Origin: Motacilla alba alba
Taxonomy: Eukaryota; Chordata; Aves; Passeriformes; Motacillidae
NCBI RefSeq assembly: GCF_015832195.1
Contig: NC_052016.1
Span: 81,257,047 to 81,321,046, forward strand
DNA: 64,000 nucleotides
Direction of reading: 5' to 3'
Shown here one piece after another: positions 1 through 11,095 of the stretch; position 1 is the first letter of the stretch; each line of letters starts with the position of its first letter. The translations under genes were made by a program, and so were the position numbers. The notes below the pieces were generated by a model. The model ran no database searches and was not told the DNA's origin. It saw only the letters and a program-made list of their open reading frames with translations.

Positions 1-1483
1 GAACAGGTTTTATTAGATTTTTGATCTAATAATTTCCTTGCTGGGAAATTTCCTCTTGAATTTCTTTTTTAGAAATATGGCAATGTATTCCTGTGATTGT
101 GACATATACTAGAAATAAGCAAGACAAAAATATAATAATAGCTGGATGCAAACTTAATTAACTCTCTCTCCTCTTTAGCATCATGGATTTTGTTTTTGTC
201 CTATCTTTTAATTCATGTACTAATATCTTTTCAAATCTTGTGTCATTTACTAGTCTTCACATAATAGTTCTGGTGAGACAGCTCAAATAATTAATTCCGT
301 TTCAGCAGCAATTCAAATAGTCCCTTTTAATCAATACAAACTCACCATTATTAGCAAAGGTTAAAAAACCATTGAAAATCTCTAATCTATTTTTTAAAAT
401 AATGACTCCAAAGTTCTATTTTAATTAGTAGATGTTTATGATTATCTATTATTATGTGTTCTGGACAAATTTTATTCATGAAAGATTGTAAAAGGGCTCA
501 AAAGGGACAATTTCAGTGCTTTTTTTTTATACGTTTAGATACAGACATTAATTCATATTGTAGAAAATAAAATGTCTTGTTTCTTGTCAGTGAAAGCTAG
601 AATAGATACCTGCTAAAACTTCAGGCAAAGAAATTTAGAATGTACTTTGACCTAGTGGCCAAATAATACATAACGACTTTTCCAATTCAACAGTATCCTC
701 TGATTTATATCTGCAGGTAACAGTGCCTAGAGACTAGAACAACACCGGGGGACAGCACAGATCAGATTTGCAGCCACTAATTCTTTCCTTCACAAAAGGA
801 TAGTTCCTTAATATTTCATAGGAGCATATTTGTTCAGCTGGGGCTACATAAATTTTTCGCCAAAACATTGCCCTCAATTTCATCTTTTTAATTCTCTAGG
901 GTAGATTTTTCTCACTAAAAAATTTGATGACATTCTCATCTCATCAGTCTGCTGTGTTTGATTTCACTAGATACACAAAGAGCTAGTGTTCTTAGTTTCC
1001 TAGCTAAATATTATTTTGTATAAGCAATGAAACTAAATTCAAACATTAAATACTGCAATCTGGACAGGAGTTAGACACCTCCCAACCTTGAGATATTTTT
1101 CCTCTCTGTCCTATTTCCAGATAAACAAAATTTCTATCTTTCAAATTATCAAATGCATAATTGGATCAAAAGTAAACAAATCTGATATGCACATTGTATA
1201 TTATCTTGTCTTGTGAAATCCTTATCACACCAAAAAAAAATCAAGAGTAATAGGGGAAATATACCGTTTGAAAAGGAACCAATTCAGGCAAAGAAAAAAA
1301 TGTTTGATGAAGAAAAAACATGTAATTTCCTTTCGTACTTTGTACTTCTACCTTTTTTTTTTTTTAATAGGACAAATAGGTGGAGGAGAGGGGAATATTA
1401 TTATTACTATATTCGGGTTTCTCTTAAATTGTGGTTCTATGTCAGGTGCAGAGTCACTATTGCCCTCAGAGTTTCAGACTTAA
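1..1483. other. AT-rich single-copy DNA, no gene seen
   Basis: I see no repeat family, RNA gene or credible coding exon here. Short open frames near 1213-1500 overlap poly-A and poly-T runs and have no protein-like composition. The stretch is uniformly AT-rich with scattered short homopolymers. Confidence 0.6.
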
Positions 1484-1740
1484 TTGAAGACAAAGCTCAA
1501 AACATGTTTTCCCAGCCCCCTTCTGTCCAGACTCAACTTCAGTCCTGATACTGATACCACATCAAAGCAGCCCAGGGAAATGGGAGGCTGTGGTCAGTGC
1601 ATAACTGTTCCTGTCTGCCATTCCTTAGTCCTCCTACTCCTTCTCTGCTCCATCATGTATTCTTCCCACCTTCTGCAGGGTGGGAGTTGTGGGGACCTTC
1701 ATGGGCTGCAGTGTGTACACCTGCTGTGACGTTGCCCAGC
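1484..1740 (-). mobile_element. ERV LTR relic (same family as 4245-5327), left part
   Basis: The plus strand carries, in order, a run resembling the LTR's CTCAACTTCA block, a GGGAAATGGGAGGCTG block, a GGTCAGT-CATAAC block and a TCTGCC-rich block. The same order is found at about 4500-4600 in the better preserved LTR of this window. In that LTR the transcriptional sense is the minus strand, so the same is inferred here. The relic is heavily diverged and has no CCAAT or TATA part on this side. A matching terminal piece lies at 2655-2752, suggesting one LTR broken by the CR1 at 1895. No retroviral gene is present. Confidence 0.5.
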
Positions 1741-1894
1741 AGTCAATTTTTGCTTCTGTATAAGATATACTTTTTCACACCCCCCTCTCACATTTGCCCT
1801 TTCCTAGACATGTAGTCAAAGAAGAACCACCATCATGATCGACAGGTTCAGCTCTGTCCTGCATCGAGTCTTGCTCGAGATGGCTCTATCTCTC

Positions 1895-2533
1895 CACAAG
1901 TATAAACTTGGAAAGAAGTGGCTGGAGAGCAGCCCTGTAGAATTTGGTCTGGTGTTGCTGGTTGGCAGCAGGTCAAATGCAGCATCACCAGCCTGTCAAA
2001 AGTGATGGTTTTCCCTCTGTGACCTCATTGCTGTGGCTTCACCTTGACTGCATTATGTAATTCTGTGCCCCAAGATTTAGGAAGGATATGAAATTTCTTG
2101 AATGAGGCCAGGGTAGGGCAGTAAAAATGGTAAAAGGCATGGAAAAAATGTCCAATGAGGAGTAACTGATGGCTTTGGACTTGTCTGCTTTGGAAAGAAC
2201 AAGCCTGAGGGGAGACCTCATTGCTCTCTACAGCTTCCTGAGGAGAGGAAGTGGAAAGAGAGATGTTGATCTCTTCTCTCTGGAATTCAGTGATAGAACA
2301 TGTGAGAATGGTTCAAAGCTGCACCAGGGGAGATTGAGGCTGGACATTACCATGAATTTCTTAACTGAGAGGGTGGTCAAACAATGGTACAGGCTTCCTA
2401 GAGAGATGATCAATGACTGAAACCTGCAGGTGTTTGAGAGGCATTTGGACAACATGCTTTAACTTCTGATAAGACATGAAGTGGTCAGGCAGTTAGACTA
2501 GATGATCGTTGTGGATCTCTTCCACTTGAAAAA
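1895..2533 (+). mobile_element. CR1 LINE relic, 5'-truncated, 3' end of ORF2
   Basis: This is the 3' portion of a chicken-repeat-1 non-LTR retrotransposon. The phrase GGCTGGAGAGCAGCCCTG at about 1920 is typical CR1. The open stretch 2169-2420 reads LRGDLIALYSFL, then DRTCENGSKL, GRLRLDI and VVKQWYRLPRE, the conserved extreme C-terminus of CR1 ORF2 (downstream of the reverse transcriptase). The relic then runs through TTAGACTAGATGATC and a decayed GGATCTCTTCCACTTG end, the usual CR1 terminus. It is a dead-on-arrival copy: no endonuclease or reverse-transcriptase core remains. The 3' end passes directly into the pentanucleotide tract at 2534. Confidence 0.88.
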
Positions 2534-2657
2534 CTTTTCTCTTCTCTTCTCTTCTCTTCTCTTCTCTTCTCTTCTCTTCTCTTCTCTTCTCTTCTCTTCT
2601 CTTCTCTTCTCTTCTCTTCTCTTCTCTTCTCTTCTCTTTCTCTTCTCTTTCTCTTTT
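2534..2657 (+). repeat. (TTCTC)n pentanucleotide microsatellite
   Basis: About 24 nearly perfect units of the pyrimidine-only pentamer, with hexamer interruptions at the right edge (TCTTTC). It lies exactly where the CR1 octamer tail is expected, so it probably grew from that tail. The long homopyrimidine/homopurine run could adopt triplex (H-DNA) structure. Apparent coding on either strand (Lys/Arg/Glu or Leu/Phe/Ser repeats) is an artefact of the repeat. Confidence 0.95.
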
Positions 2658-2752
2658 GAGGCAGCTGTGGTGCTTTCTCAGTAACCAGTAACCAACAAAC
2701 AGTAACCAACCCTATCCTCACTATCAAAACCTTGCCACATGAGCCCTGTATA
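2655..2752 (-). mobile_element. ERV LTR relic, right terminal piece
   Basis: The plus strand contains ACTATCAAAACCTTGCCACA followed by a decayed CCC-TATA end. This matches the right edge of the avian LTR family also seen at 5301-5327. Upstream, GAGGCAGCTGTGGTGCTTTC resembles the same family's GGCAGCTTCTCACAGAAGCC block. It probably belongs with 1484-1740 as one minus-sense LTR. Alternatively it is an independent fragment. Confidence 0.4.
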
Positions 2753-4244
2753 GAAATATAAAAACTGTGAAATCTAGACTTACAAGGACAAGATTAATTC
2801 TGTTTCACCGATGTGGGTCTCAACAGAGTAATGAACTATTTTGGCAAAATGTTCAGACACCACACAGATTAGCTGTGTTCTGCAAGCTTAAGTCACTGCA
2901 AAGGAATTATTAGAACAGCTAGAAAACTAGCAAGAAATAAAGGATAAAGAAAGGATAATTTGTCTACCTTCAGCATTTTTAATGCATTCCATTTTCACAA
3001 TGAATAATCTTGTGAAACATCCTCATCATATTAGAACCCACTCTTTAAGGAGGCGCTTAAAAGCAGAGCACTTGAAACTCCTGATCTAACTAGGAGCAAA
3101 TTGCTGAGGAAACACAGTATTATGCTTTGAAAAATAATAAAAAAAAACCCCAAACTAGACTAAACCAGGATTTAAAAAAACCCAATTTAAATTAAAATAA
3201 CCTCTCAGGTGAGGGGAGCAGACAAAGAAGTTCAGTTTTGGAACGCTGTCATTACTAAAATGTTAGCAACAAATCATATTTTGGCCATACTAATTTTTTA
3301 ATCCTATCAGTATTCCTATGCTGCCATAGTCATATTGTTTGAGTAGTCAAGTTTGTTTTTCAGAGGACTGATTCTTACTGTAGGCTTAGAATGTCCATCT
3401 TTAAGAAAAGCATCCTTTTCACTATATAATCAAAACCAAATGGAATTTTTATTCTTCTGTAGTGTCAAGTTCCTGGTTTTTGCATTGTACATTGTTTAGC
3501 TTTAGTTCAAACAATTAAGGAGTGAAATATTCTAAAAAATTTTCCATACAATGTCTGTTTTAGAACCACTTGTTGAAGAGGTGGATTGTATATAGTGGAC
3601 TAGTAAATCTTTCAGGTAAATGTATTGCAAGAACCAGGAATAATTATAAAATAAAATTCATCAAAAACTGAAAGTACAAATTCCACTAGAAAATTCTACT
3701 CCAACCCCTAAATCTCCCGATTAAAATGCATCAGAACTTAGTCTTTAACTGGTCCATATTGGAAAGAAGTATGAGGACAAGGAGTCTGATAAATATTATG
3801 CTCTTATAATAGTTCATTTATAATAATTCCAGGTATTTAATTTTATTTTATTATTCACTTTGGTACATTTATTTTGTGATCACTTCTAAAAGACAGATAC
3901 AAGCATATGATTTGTTGGACAGCTCAATTATACAAACATTGCATTCACTTTTAAAAATGCTGTCTGAAAATTCATAATTGCAATAAAAACCTGCTAGCAT
4001 CTGTCAGATATTTAATATGAATATATAACCATGACTTGCAGAAGTTAGAAATTCTGACACACTATTACTAAAAGAATACACATTACTAAAAGAATAAAAG
4101 ACTTCAGAGTAAACTTTCTCTAAAATCTTGCTTAGCTCTCTGTGGCATTCAAACTTCTAGAGTCTCTGCAAAGTAATCTGAAGAAAAAAAGGAATCTGCT
4201 TTTTTTAAAAAGTTGGATAAATTTTCCTCTTCATTTTTTCTTGA
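2753..4244. other. AT-rich single-copy DNA
   Basis: No gene or named repeat seen. A short tandem duplication of an 18-base unit (core ATTACTAAAAGAATA) lies at 4064-4096. Confidence 0.6.
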
Positions 4245-5327
4245 TGTGGTGGGTTGACCCTGGCTGTATGTCAGGTACCCACCAAAGCCTTTCTGTCTCT
4301 TCCTTCTACAAGTGGACAAGGGAGAGAAAATATAACAAAGGGTTTATGGGTTCAAGATAAAGACAGAGAGATCACTCACAAAACACTGTCATGAGTTAAA
4401 CAAACTCGTATTTGGGATATTAATTGAATTTATTACTAATAAATCAGGACTCTATAATGAGAAGTAAAATAAATCTTAAAAACACCTTCCCTCCATCCTT
4501 CCCTCCCCTGAGGTCTATCTCCTCTCCCAGTGGCTCAGGGAGACAGGGAATGGGAGTTATGGTCAGATCGTCACATGCTGTTCTTTCAGCTGCCCAGGGA
4601 GAGGAGTCCTTCCCCTGCTTCACTGTGAGGTGCCTCCTATGGGAAACAGTTCTCCATTAACTTCTCCAATGTGAGTCCATCCCATCCCAGTTCTCCACAA
4701 ACTGTTGCAATGTGGGTCACTGTTCCACAGCTTGCTCTCCCTCAAGAACAGGCTGCTCCAGTGTGGGTCCCCCACAGAATTACAAGTCCTGCCAGGGAAA
4801 CTGCTCCACTGTGGCGTCCTCTCTTCATGGGTCTGCAGATCCCTGCTAGGAGCCTACTCCAGCATGGGTTTCCCATAGGGTCACAGCCTTCTCTCAGGCT
4901 CTGAGGAGTAGGGGTGAATCTCTGTATCCCCATGGACCTCCTTGGGCTCCAGGGACACAGCTGCCTCACCACGATTTGCACCATGGGCTGCAGGGGAATC
5001 TCAGCTCTGACACCTGCAGCACCCCCTGCCCCTCCTTCTGCACTGACTTTGGTATCTGCAGGGCTGTTCCTCTTACATATTCTCACTCTGCTCTTCTCTG
5101 GCCACAATTACAACCATGCAACAACTTTTTTTTTCTTATTTCTTAAATATGTTATCACAGTGGTATTACTATCATTGATGATTGGCTCAGCCTTGGCCAG
5201 CAGTGAGTCCATCCTGGAGTCAGCTGGAATTGGCTCTTCCAGACACGAGGGAAACTTCTGGCACCTTCTCACAGAAGCCAGCCCCATAGCCCCACCTCTA
5301 CCAAAACCTGATACACAAACCCAATAC
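4245..5327 (-). mobile_element. Solo LTR of an avian endogenous retrovirus, near full length
   Basis: The plus strand opens with TGTGGTGGGTTGACCCTGGC and closes with CACAAACCCAATAC, the known edges of an abundant bird ERV LTR. The sense strand is minus: ATTGG at 5181-5185 is an inverted CCAAT box, the TATA-like TATTTAA lies at 5143-5150 (complement), and an AATAAA polyadenylation signal lies at 4429-4434 (complement). GC-rich imperfect internal repeats of the GCTCCAG-TGGG type fill 4620-4900. No primer-binding site, gag, pol or env flanks it, so it is a solo LTR. No clear five-base target duplication remains. Short open frames inside are shadows, not genes. I do not assign a family name. Confidence 0.85.
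5143..5185 (-). promoter_or_regulatory. LTR U3 core promoter: CCAAT and TATA-like boxes
   Basis: On the minus strand GAGCCAATCATC is followed about 30 bases later by ATATTTAAGA. This is the expected CCAAT/TATA arrangement of an LTR promoter and sets the transcriptional sense of the element. Whether it is still active is unknown. Confidence 0.6.
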
Positions 5328-8300
5328 CCTTAGTAGTAACTCAACTAAGATACATTTAATTAAACAAACTTGAAGTAAAAAGCAAAGTGACAAAAGGCAC
5401 AATGAACCAAAGATATAATGGTCCTGTTAAAATGAAAAACAGGGGTTTTATTTATTACAAAACCTAACATTTAAAAATAAAATTCCATATGCTGTGTCTA
5501 GTTCTGCCTAGGAGGAATACATATTTTCTTTTTTTAAAAAAAGTTCATTACTTAATTATGAAAATATAACAATTCACAGTGCTGAAATACCTGCATCTGT
5601 CATCTAACCATAGTTTTTTCTAGTTAATAAAGTCTAGCGTTTTAGACTGTTATGCAATATTGCCCATATAAAATAATGACACCAGGTGTTCTTTATTATG
5701 CACATTAGGCTCTGAGATAATGAATAAAAGACAAATTAAACTTTTTGCAAATGAAACATATTTCTACTTCAATTTTAGAAAAAAATGTTGATTCCAATTT
5801 TTTTTACTATGTAAGGTTTATTATATAATCCATTATTGAGTCAAATCACTGTAAATTTTTGAGGTGAAATAAACAGATGATTCAATGTGTTCAAGACAAC
5901 AGCAAAAAAAAAGAAGACTAATTTCAAAATAAACCATAGTGTAACCCCTGTGTGAGTAAAAGCTGTAGAATACTGAATCTCTTTATCTACTAAATACAAG
6001 TGAACTCACAGTATCTCTGTGAGGGAATATGTGGGATATTCAAGGAAATTAGGATCCTGTTAATGTAAAGTTTTCAAGACAGACTTCCATAATCAAGCAG
6101 CAATGTTAGCAGTTCAATTCTTTATTTTCTTATTTTTCTGAAACATGCAATCTGATATTTACTGGAGAGTTGCCTCTTCTACATATTATATGGAGATATA
6201 TTGGGGAATCTATGAGCCATGAATAAAACAATTAAATCAGCCAGCTCACTATAGTGATCTGCTTATTAGAAATAAATCAACTCTGTGACTGAGCAAAACT
6301 GAAATAGCACTTCTATGAAAAGTCATTAAAATATAGAATATGAATTTGAATATCTCCTTGGAGTCTGTTGACTAGTAACTATATCATAGTTATATACTAG
6401 TTGTATAATTGCACATAAACTTTATTATTTGTTAAAATATGTTAATAGAGTGATCATTTATCACGTCCTTTTTCTTTTTCTTGGATGAAGACATAAAGAA
6501 CAGAAGTTGAAGCTGGAACTCTGTGGGACGTCTTACAGATACGTGACATGTATGTATATTGATAAAATGCTCTCAGAGATGCGTGACACCATTAGACCGA
6601 GCAAGAGTAAGATGGAGTGGATGATAAGTTAAACATTGGAAACTCCTTCAGATATAACCTTGTACTCTGAGCCTTAATTGCATAGGCTGAATTTGGCTTC
6701 CAGGTGGCTAAAGCATAAGTACAAGACTGTGTACTTGTGCCTAATATCATTGTGCAGAGGGCAAGTTAGAAGACATTTGTATATGCCTGTAACTGGTCAC
6801 TTCTTACTTAGTATTTTATAAAAGAAATGCTTTTGACATCTTCTTGTCAGCCTAACATTAATAAAGAGTTACAATTCTTTTAATTTAGGACAGGACAAAA
6901 AATCTGCTCCATGATTATTTTAATTTTCACTGCTATAGTCATAGGAAAACATAGGAAAAGATCTCTTCTTAAGTGTTATTTTACTACATGAGGATTGATT
7001 TTATTATTTTATTTCCTCTTCCATTTCTCCTTCTCCTTCCGCTCCAATCCTGTATACTTATACTGAATTTCATTCACATATACCACTAGAACTGGATACA
7101 CATAGCCTTTGTCTTTATCATTTCAAAAAGCAAGACTGAAAATTTTACTTTTAATATTAAATATTAAGTGAATCATTTTTTAAGACTTAAATCTGAACAC
7201 CGAACAATCATGTGAGTAACGATGAAGAGAGCAAAAGATTATTTTTTTTACACAACCACCTGACAAAATGATGCCAACTGACGCATGCAGACACTATGGA
7301 AATATTAATTGCTCATCTCACTCAAATAATGGGTCACCATATGAAACATGAAATGTATTACTGATGCAGCCAGTTTTGCTTTATGTAATATAAATCCATG
7401 CATATACAGTAATTTCTTCCATTCCCTTCATGATTTTTAATCATACTTAATCATACACCAAATGCTTTCTCCAGAGCAATGAAATACATTGCCATCTTTG
7501 ATGACAATTCCAGTGTCTTCTCTTGGACTACATGTGGCAAAAAATAATCTGAGTTTCAATTTTTTTCTTAAAAAAATGGCATAAAATTTCTCTTTGCATA
7601 AAATGTGTTTTCATACAAAAGAATTACCTTGTTTCTTGGTCCAAAATTATTTGGTTTTAACATGTTACTATCTATTTTTTCAAACTGTTTTTTCAGCTAA
7701 TTGACAAATTTGTCAGTCTTACAGAAACAAATTATATTTTTTATTACTTGTGGGTACCAAAGAATATAAGGTATGCTTAATTCTGTATACATCTAGAATT
7801 TAAATACACAAATATGTATAATTTGTGTATTTTGAATTTAGAATTGTTAGTAACAAGTTTCAGAGGCACAGTGTAATGTCTCATAAAAAGAAAGACTGGA
7901 CATTTATTTTGTATTTCATTTTCTTATGGAAAAGAAAACAATTTCATAATTTCTTTTGTATGCTGCCTACATTGTGCACTTCTTCATTTTAAAGATGTGT
8001 GGGAGTTACAAATGTCTATATGAAAATCTTTCCTGCAGATACTACCTCCACTGAAAACTCAAATAAGTAAACAATCTTTAGGGTGTTTCTCCAGGTCAAG
8101 AAATCTGATTTTTATTGAATTAATTCTGGAATGGAAAGATAATAAAAAATAATGTCTGCTAAAATGCTAAAAAACTGTGACATTGAAAGCATAGGCTCAA
8201 TAAGTCAGTCAGTAAATAATAGTATTTACAAGATTTCATTTTGTTCATACATGCCATGGTTCTTTCACTCGATGTGCTAAAGGGAAATTTCAATTATCAT

Positions 8301-8654
8301 CTGATCATTTGAAAGTTGAATTTTACTACATTTCCATTTTAATGACATATTCAAGGAAAAGGTTAGTGCAATTTTTTCCCCCCAGTGTTATCAATCCAGA
8401 TGCTTTCTGCTTCTTTAATCAAAATTGTAAAAGTCAAGAGCTCCCACCTTTATTGAAGCAATTAATCAATATTTTTTTAAGGAAACATGTGAGCCTGCTC
8501 CTCTTTTTCCTCATTTTTGTTGGATTATTAGTTTCAGAATGCACATGAAAAGTAAATATTTCTTACTGTCTCTGATTAGCCTTCTTTTATTGAAAAAAAC
8601 CTCATATTTAGCACACTGAACTCGAAGTTCTGCAAAGAATGTGGAGCCATGTTT
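5328..8654. other. AT-rich single-copy DNA with small hairpins
   Basis: No gene or transposon family seen in 3.3 kb. Two AT-rich inverted repeats stand out, at 6371-6402 and 7793-7841. A slightly less AT-rich patch at about 6480-6780 has stops in all forward frames I tried and no recognisable family. Confidence 0.6.
7793..7841. repeat. Inverted repeat, 21-base arms, 7-base loop
   Basis: The arms 7793-7813 and 7821-7841 pair at 17 of 21 positions, including a perfect 12-base inner stem (AAATACACAAAT with its complement). Its AT content and short length make a functional hairpin RNA unlikely; it may be a relic of a small inverted-repeat element or chance. Confidence 0.6.
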
Positions 8655-8898
8655 TTGCAGTGGTGACCAGTGACAGGACCAGAGACAATGGGCACAAACT
8701 GAAACATGAAACATTATCTTAAACATCGGGAGACACTTTTTTATTGTGACGGTGAGTGAGCATGAGAACATTGTGCTCAAAGAGGATGTGCAGCCTCCAC
8801 CCTTTGGCAGCTTGCCCAAGGAGCTCATGCTTGAGCAGGGGTGCTGAATTTCAAATTCCAGAATTTCCTCCCAACCTTGACCATTCCATGATTCTGCA
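8655..8898 (+). mobile_element. CR1 LINE relic, 3' end
   Basis: Collinear with the CR1 3' region: AGTGACAGGACCAGAGACAA, GGGCACAAACTGAAACA, then CACTTTTTTATTGTGACGG (the element's start of the Arg-Val motif), CATGCTTGAGCAGGGGTGCT, CCTCCCAACCTTGACCATTC and the terminal CCATGATTCTG. It is severely 5'-truncated and diverged, and codes for nothing intact. A purine-rich tract begins about 80 bases downstream. Confidence 0.85.
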
Positions 8899-8979
8899 AA
8901 CTCACACACAGTGGAAGTAGGTGCTTTATGGACCTACTTTAACTCTGATGTTTTGATTTCCAGAACTGTAGAGGATTTT

Positions 8980-9090
8980 GCATATTAAAAGGGGAAGGGA
9001 ATGGGAAGTGAAAGAAGGAGAAAGGGGAGGGGAAGCATAAAAAGAAGGGAAAGGGAAGAAGAAGAAAGATAGAAGGGCAGGGAAGGGAAA
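8980..9090 (+). repeat. Purine-rich (GGGAA/GAAAG)n tract
   Basis: About 110 bases made almost wholly of A and G with GGGAAGGGAA-like units. It lies just downstream of a CR1 3' end, like the tracts at 2534 and 31210. No function can be read from it. Confidence 0.9.
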
Positions 9091-10667
9091 ACCACCATCA
9101 TGTAGCAAATTGAGTCTGAGGAAGATATGCTTATGGAGCATGAGGTACACAATTGCAAAAATTAAATGAGAAAGATAGGCACCAATTGCCCCACTATTTT
9201 CAAGCATTTATGAAGCTCAGAAATCACACTCAAGACTGTTGGGTTGTTATCTTTAACAAATTTAGTATTTCTCAGATATTAATATTATTTTCCTCTCCTC
9301 TTAAGTCTAAAAATAACAAAATCAAAATGGACATAAAAAGACCTCAAGGACTGATCTGGTTGCCTTTGTTGCATGAAAAATAAAATAAAAAACTCACAAC
9401 AAATGTCCATATGTAATTGGTAGGAAATTTCTCTTTTGCTAAGGGGTTAGTTCAATGTCAATATACAAAAAAGTGAATAATAATAAAAAACAAACAAACA
9501 AACAAAAGAGAAAAATAAATAAGAAACAAGGTAAAAGGCAGTATTTATCATTTACCATATCATTTAATTAAGATCATATGATTATCTGTTCTATCTTTAA
9601 TTACGACACTCTTATATTACTTTGTTGCTACTTTTCTCGCAATTTGTTTTATTTGAAAAAGTTAATTATGTGTCACTTATTTCATTACAGTTGGTGTGCA
9701 ATTATCATTGATCCTCAGTGAAGCAAGAGGTTAATATCAGTAAATATTTGTTTTCTCCATTCCAAGGAAGCAAACACTATCTACTGATGACTCTCACATT
9801 TGTTTTCAGAGTTCCCAAATATAATGGTGGAGAAATCATTGAGCTCCTTTTTCATTCAAAAGGAAGACAGTATGTTTTGTCATAGACCTATGTCCAGCAT
9901 TTATGACACTTAAGCAAAATGTCACATGTTTATTTATCATCATTTGCTGTCAATCTTTTTCTAAGTTCCTTACCATTCAATAAGATAATTACTACTGGAA
10001 TACTATTAAATGCTAATAATTGTAGAATATATTTTAAAATTGACTATTTTTCTACACAATGGTGAAAAATATATTATCATTTCAAAAACAAAGCACATTT
10101 TTTGGTTTCTTATGTTTTAGAAAATGTCATGGTCTTATGTAGTCAGCATTAAACATGACTTTTAATCAAATGTCATAGACACTGTATTAAATACAGCTGG
10201 AATAATAATATTTCTAAAGGAGAATGATAAGCATAATCAGATGGCAAAATGTAGGTGATTAGATTTCTCAAAGTAGCTAATTCTGTTGATTCATTCATGG
10301 CATTTTATTCTATAAAATCTTGCATTATGCCCTATTAGGAAGCTGCAAGTCTAAGATACTGAGAAACAGAAGCAGGTAAACCATGCATAATTGTCCAGTT
10401 TACAACAATGCAGCCTTCATTTATGTTAATCTTAAAACCAATTTGATTGAAAATTAAAATTATCAAAAAGGACAAGGCATTAATAATTCTGTTGTTTATA
10501 ATTATTCATAACAATAATAATAGAATTTTACAGGCTTTCAAACAAGAAAACATTTTGCATACTTTTTTGGGTGCAAAAACTATTCACTCTATTTTTTTCC
10601 CATTTCTCTATGAAAAATAAAAGAAATTCCAGAAAACTAAAAAAGAAGAAAAAAAAATTGATAAATC
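9091..10667. other. AT-rich single-copy DNA
   Basis: No gene or transposon seen. A short (CAAA)n tract lies at 9487-9510. Confidence 0.6.
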
Positions 10668-11095
10668 AGAGAATCATAGAATGATTGAGATTGTACTGGA
10701 GTTCTAATTAGAGTGTGGAACTATCCTATTCAAGTAAGGCTGCATAAAACCAGTTGCCCAGTCTTGTGTTTAAATGGCATTTGAATATTTCCAAGGTGAG
10801 AGACTCCATGACCTCTCTGAACAACCTTTGCCAGTGTTCAGACACCACCCCACAAAGTAAAAATATTTTCTGATGTTCAAAGGGAGTCTTCTATGTTTCA
10901 GTTTGTGCCTCTTGAGCTCTCTCTGTGCTTTACTGAAAAGAGACTAGTATCTTCTTTGCACCCTCCCTTCAGGTGGTTGTACAAATTGAAAAAATCTTTC
11001 TGGAGTTTTCTTCTCTCCAGTCCCAGCCTTTCCTCATAAGAGATGCTCCAATTGTTTAATCTTCTTAGCAGCCTTTTCTTGGACTCTTGTATCCA
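10668..11095 (-). mobile_element. CR1 LINE relic, 3' end, reverse orientation
   Basis: The left edge carries AGAATCATAGAATGATTGAG, the reverse complement of the CR1 octamer tail and terminal motif. Reading on the minus strand, an open stretch gives ISYEERLGL, then a decayed LQKDFFNLYNHLKGG and VKHRESSRGTN, matching the CR1 ORF2 C-terminus (YEERL...LRGDLI..F.YLKG...DRTRGNGF). CR1 similarity stops near 11090, where GGACTC is the last convincing block. The copy is 5'-truncated and frame-broken. Confidence 0.87.

Noticed and set aside
2485..2727. Open frames on both strands across the TTCTC array (Arg/Glu/Lys or Leu/Phe/Ser repeats)
   Set aside because: Produced by a repeat with no stop codons in some frames; no start context or flanking coding.
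4914..5333. 139-codon open frame with a hydrophobic run resembling a membrane segment
   Set aside because: Entirely inside the solo LTR, antisense to its promoter; the hydrophobic run comes from the T-rich stretch near the TATA-like box.
6371..6402. Inverted repeat ACTAGTAACTAT / ATAGTTATATACTAGT
   Set aside because: Short, AT-rich and interrupted by four unpaired bases; expected by chance in such DNA.
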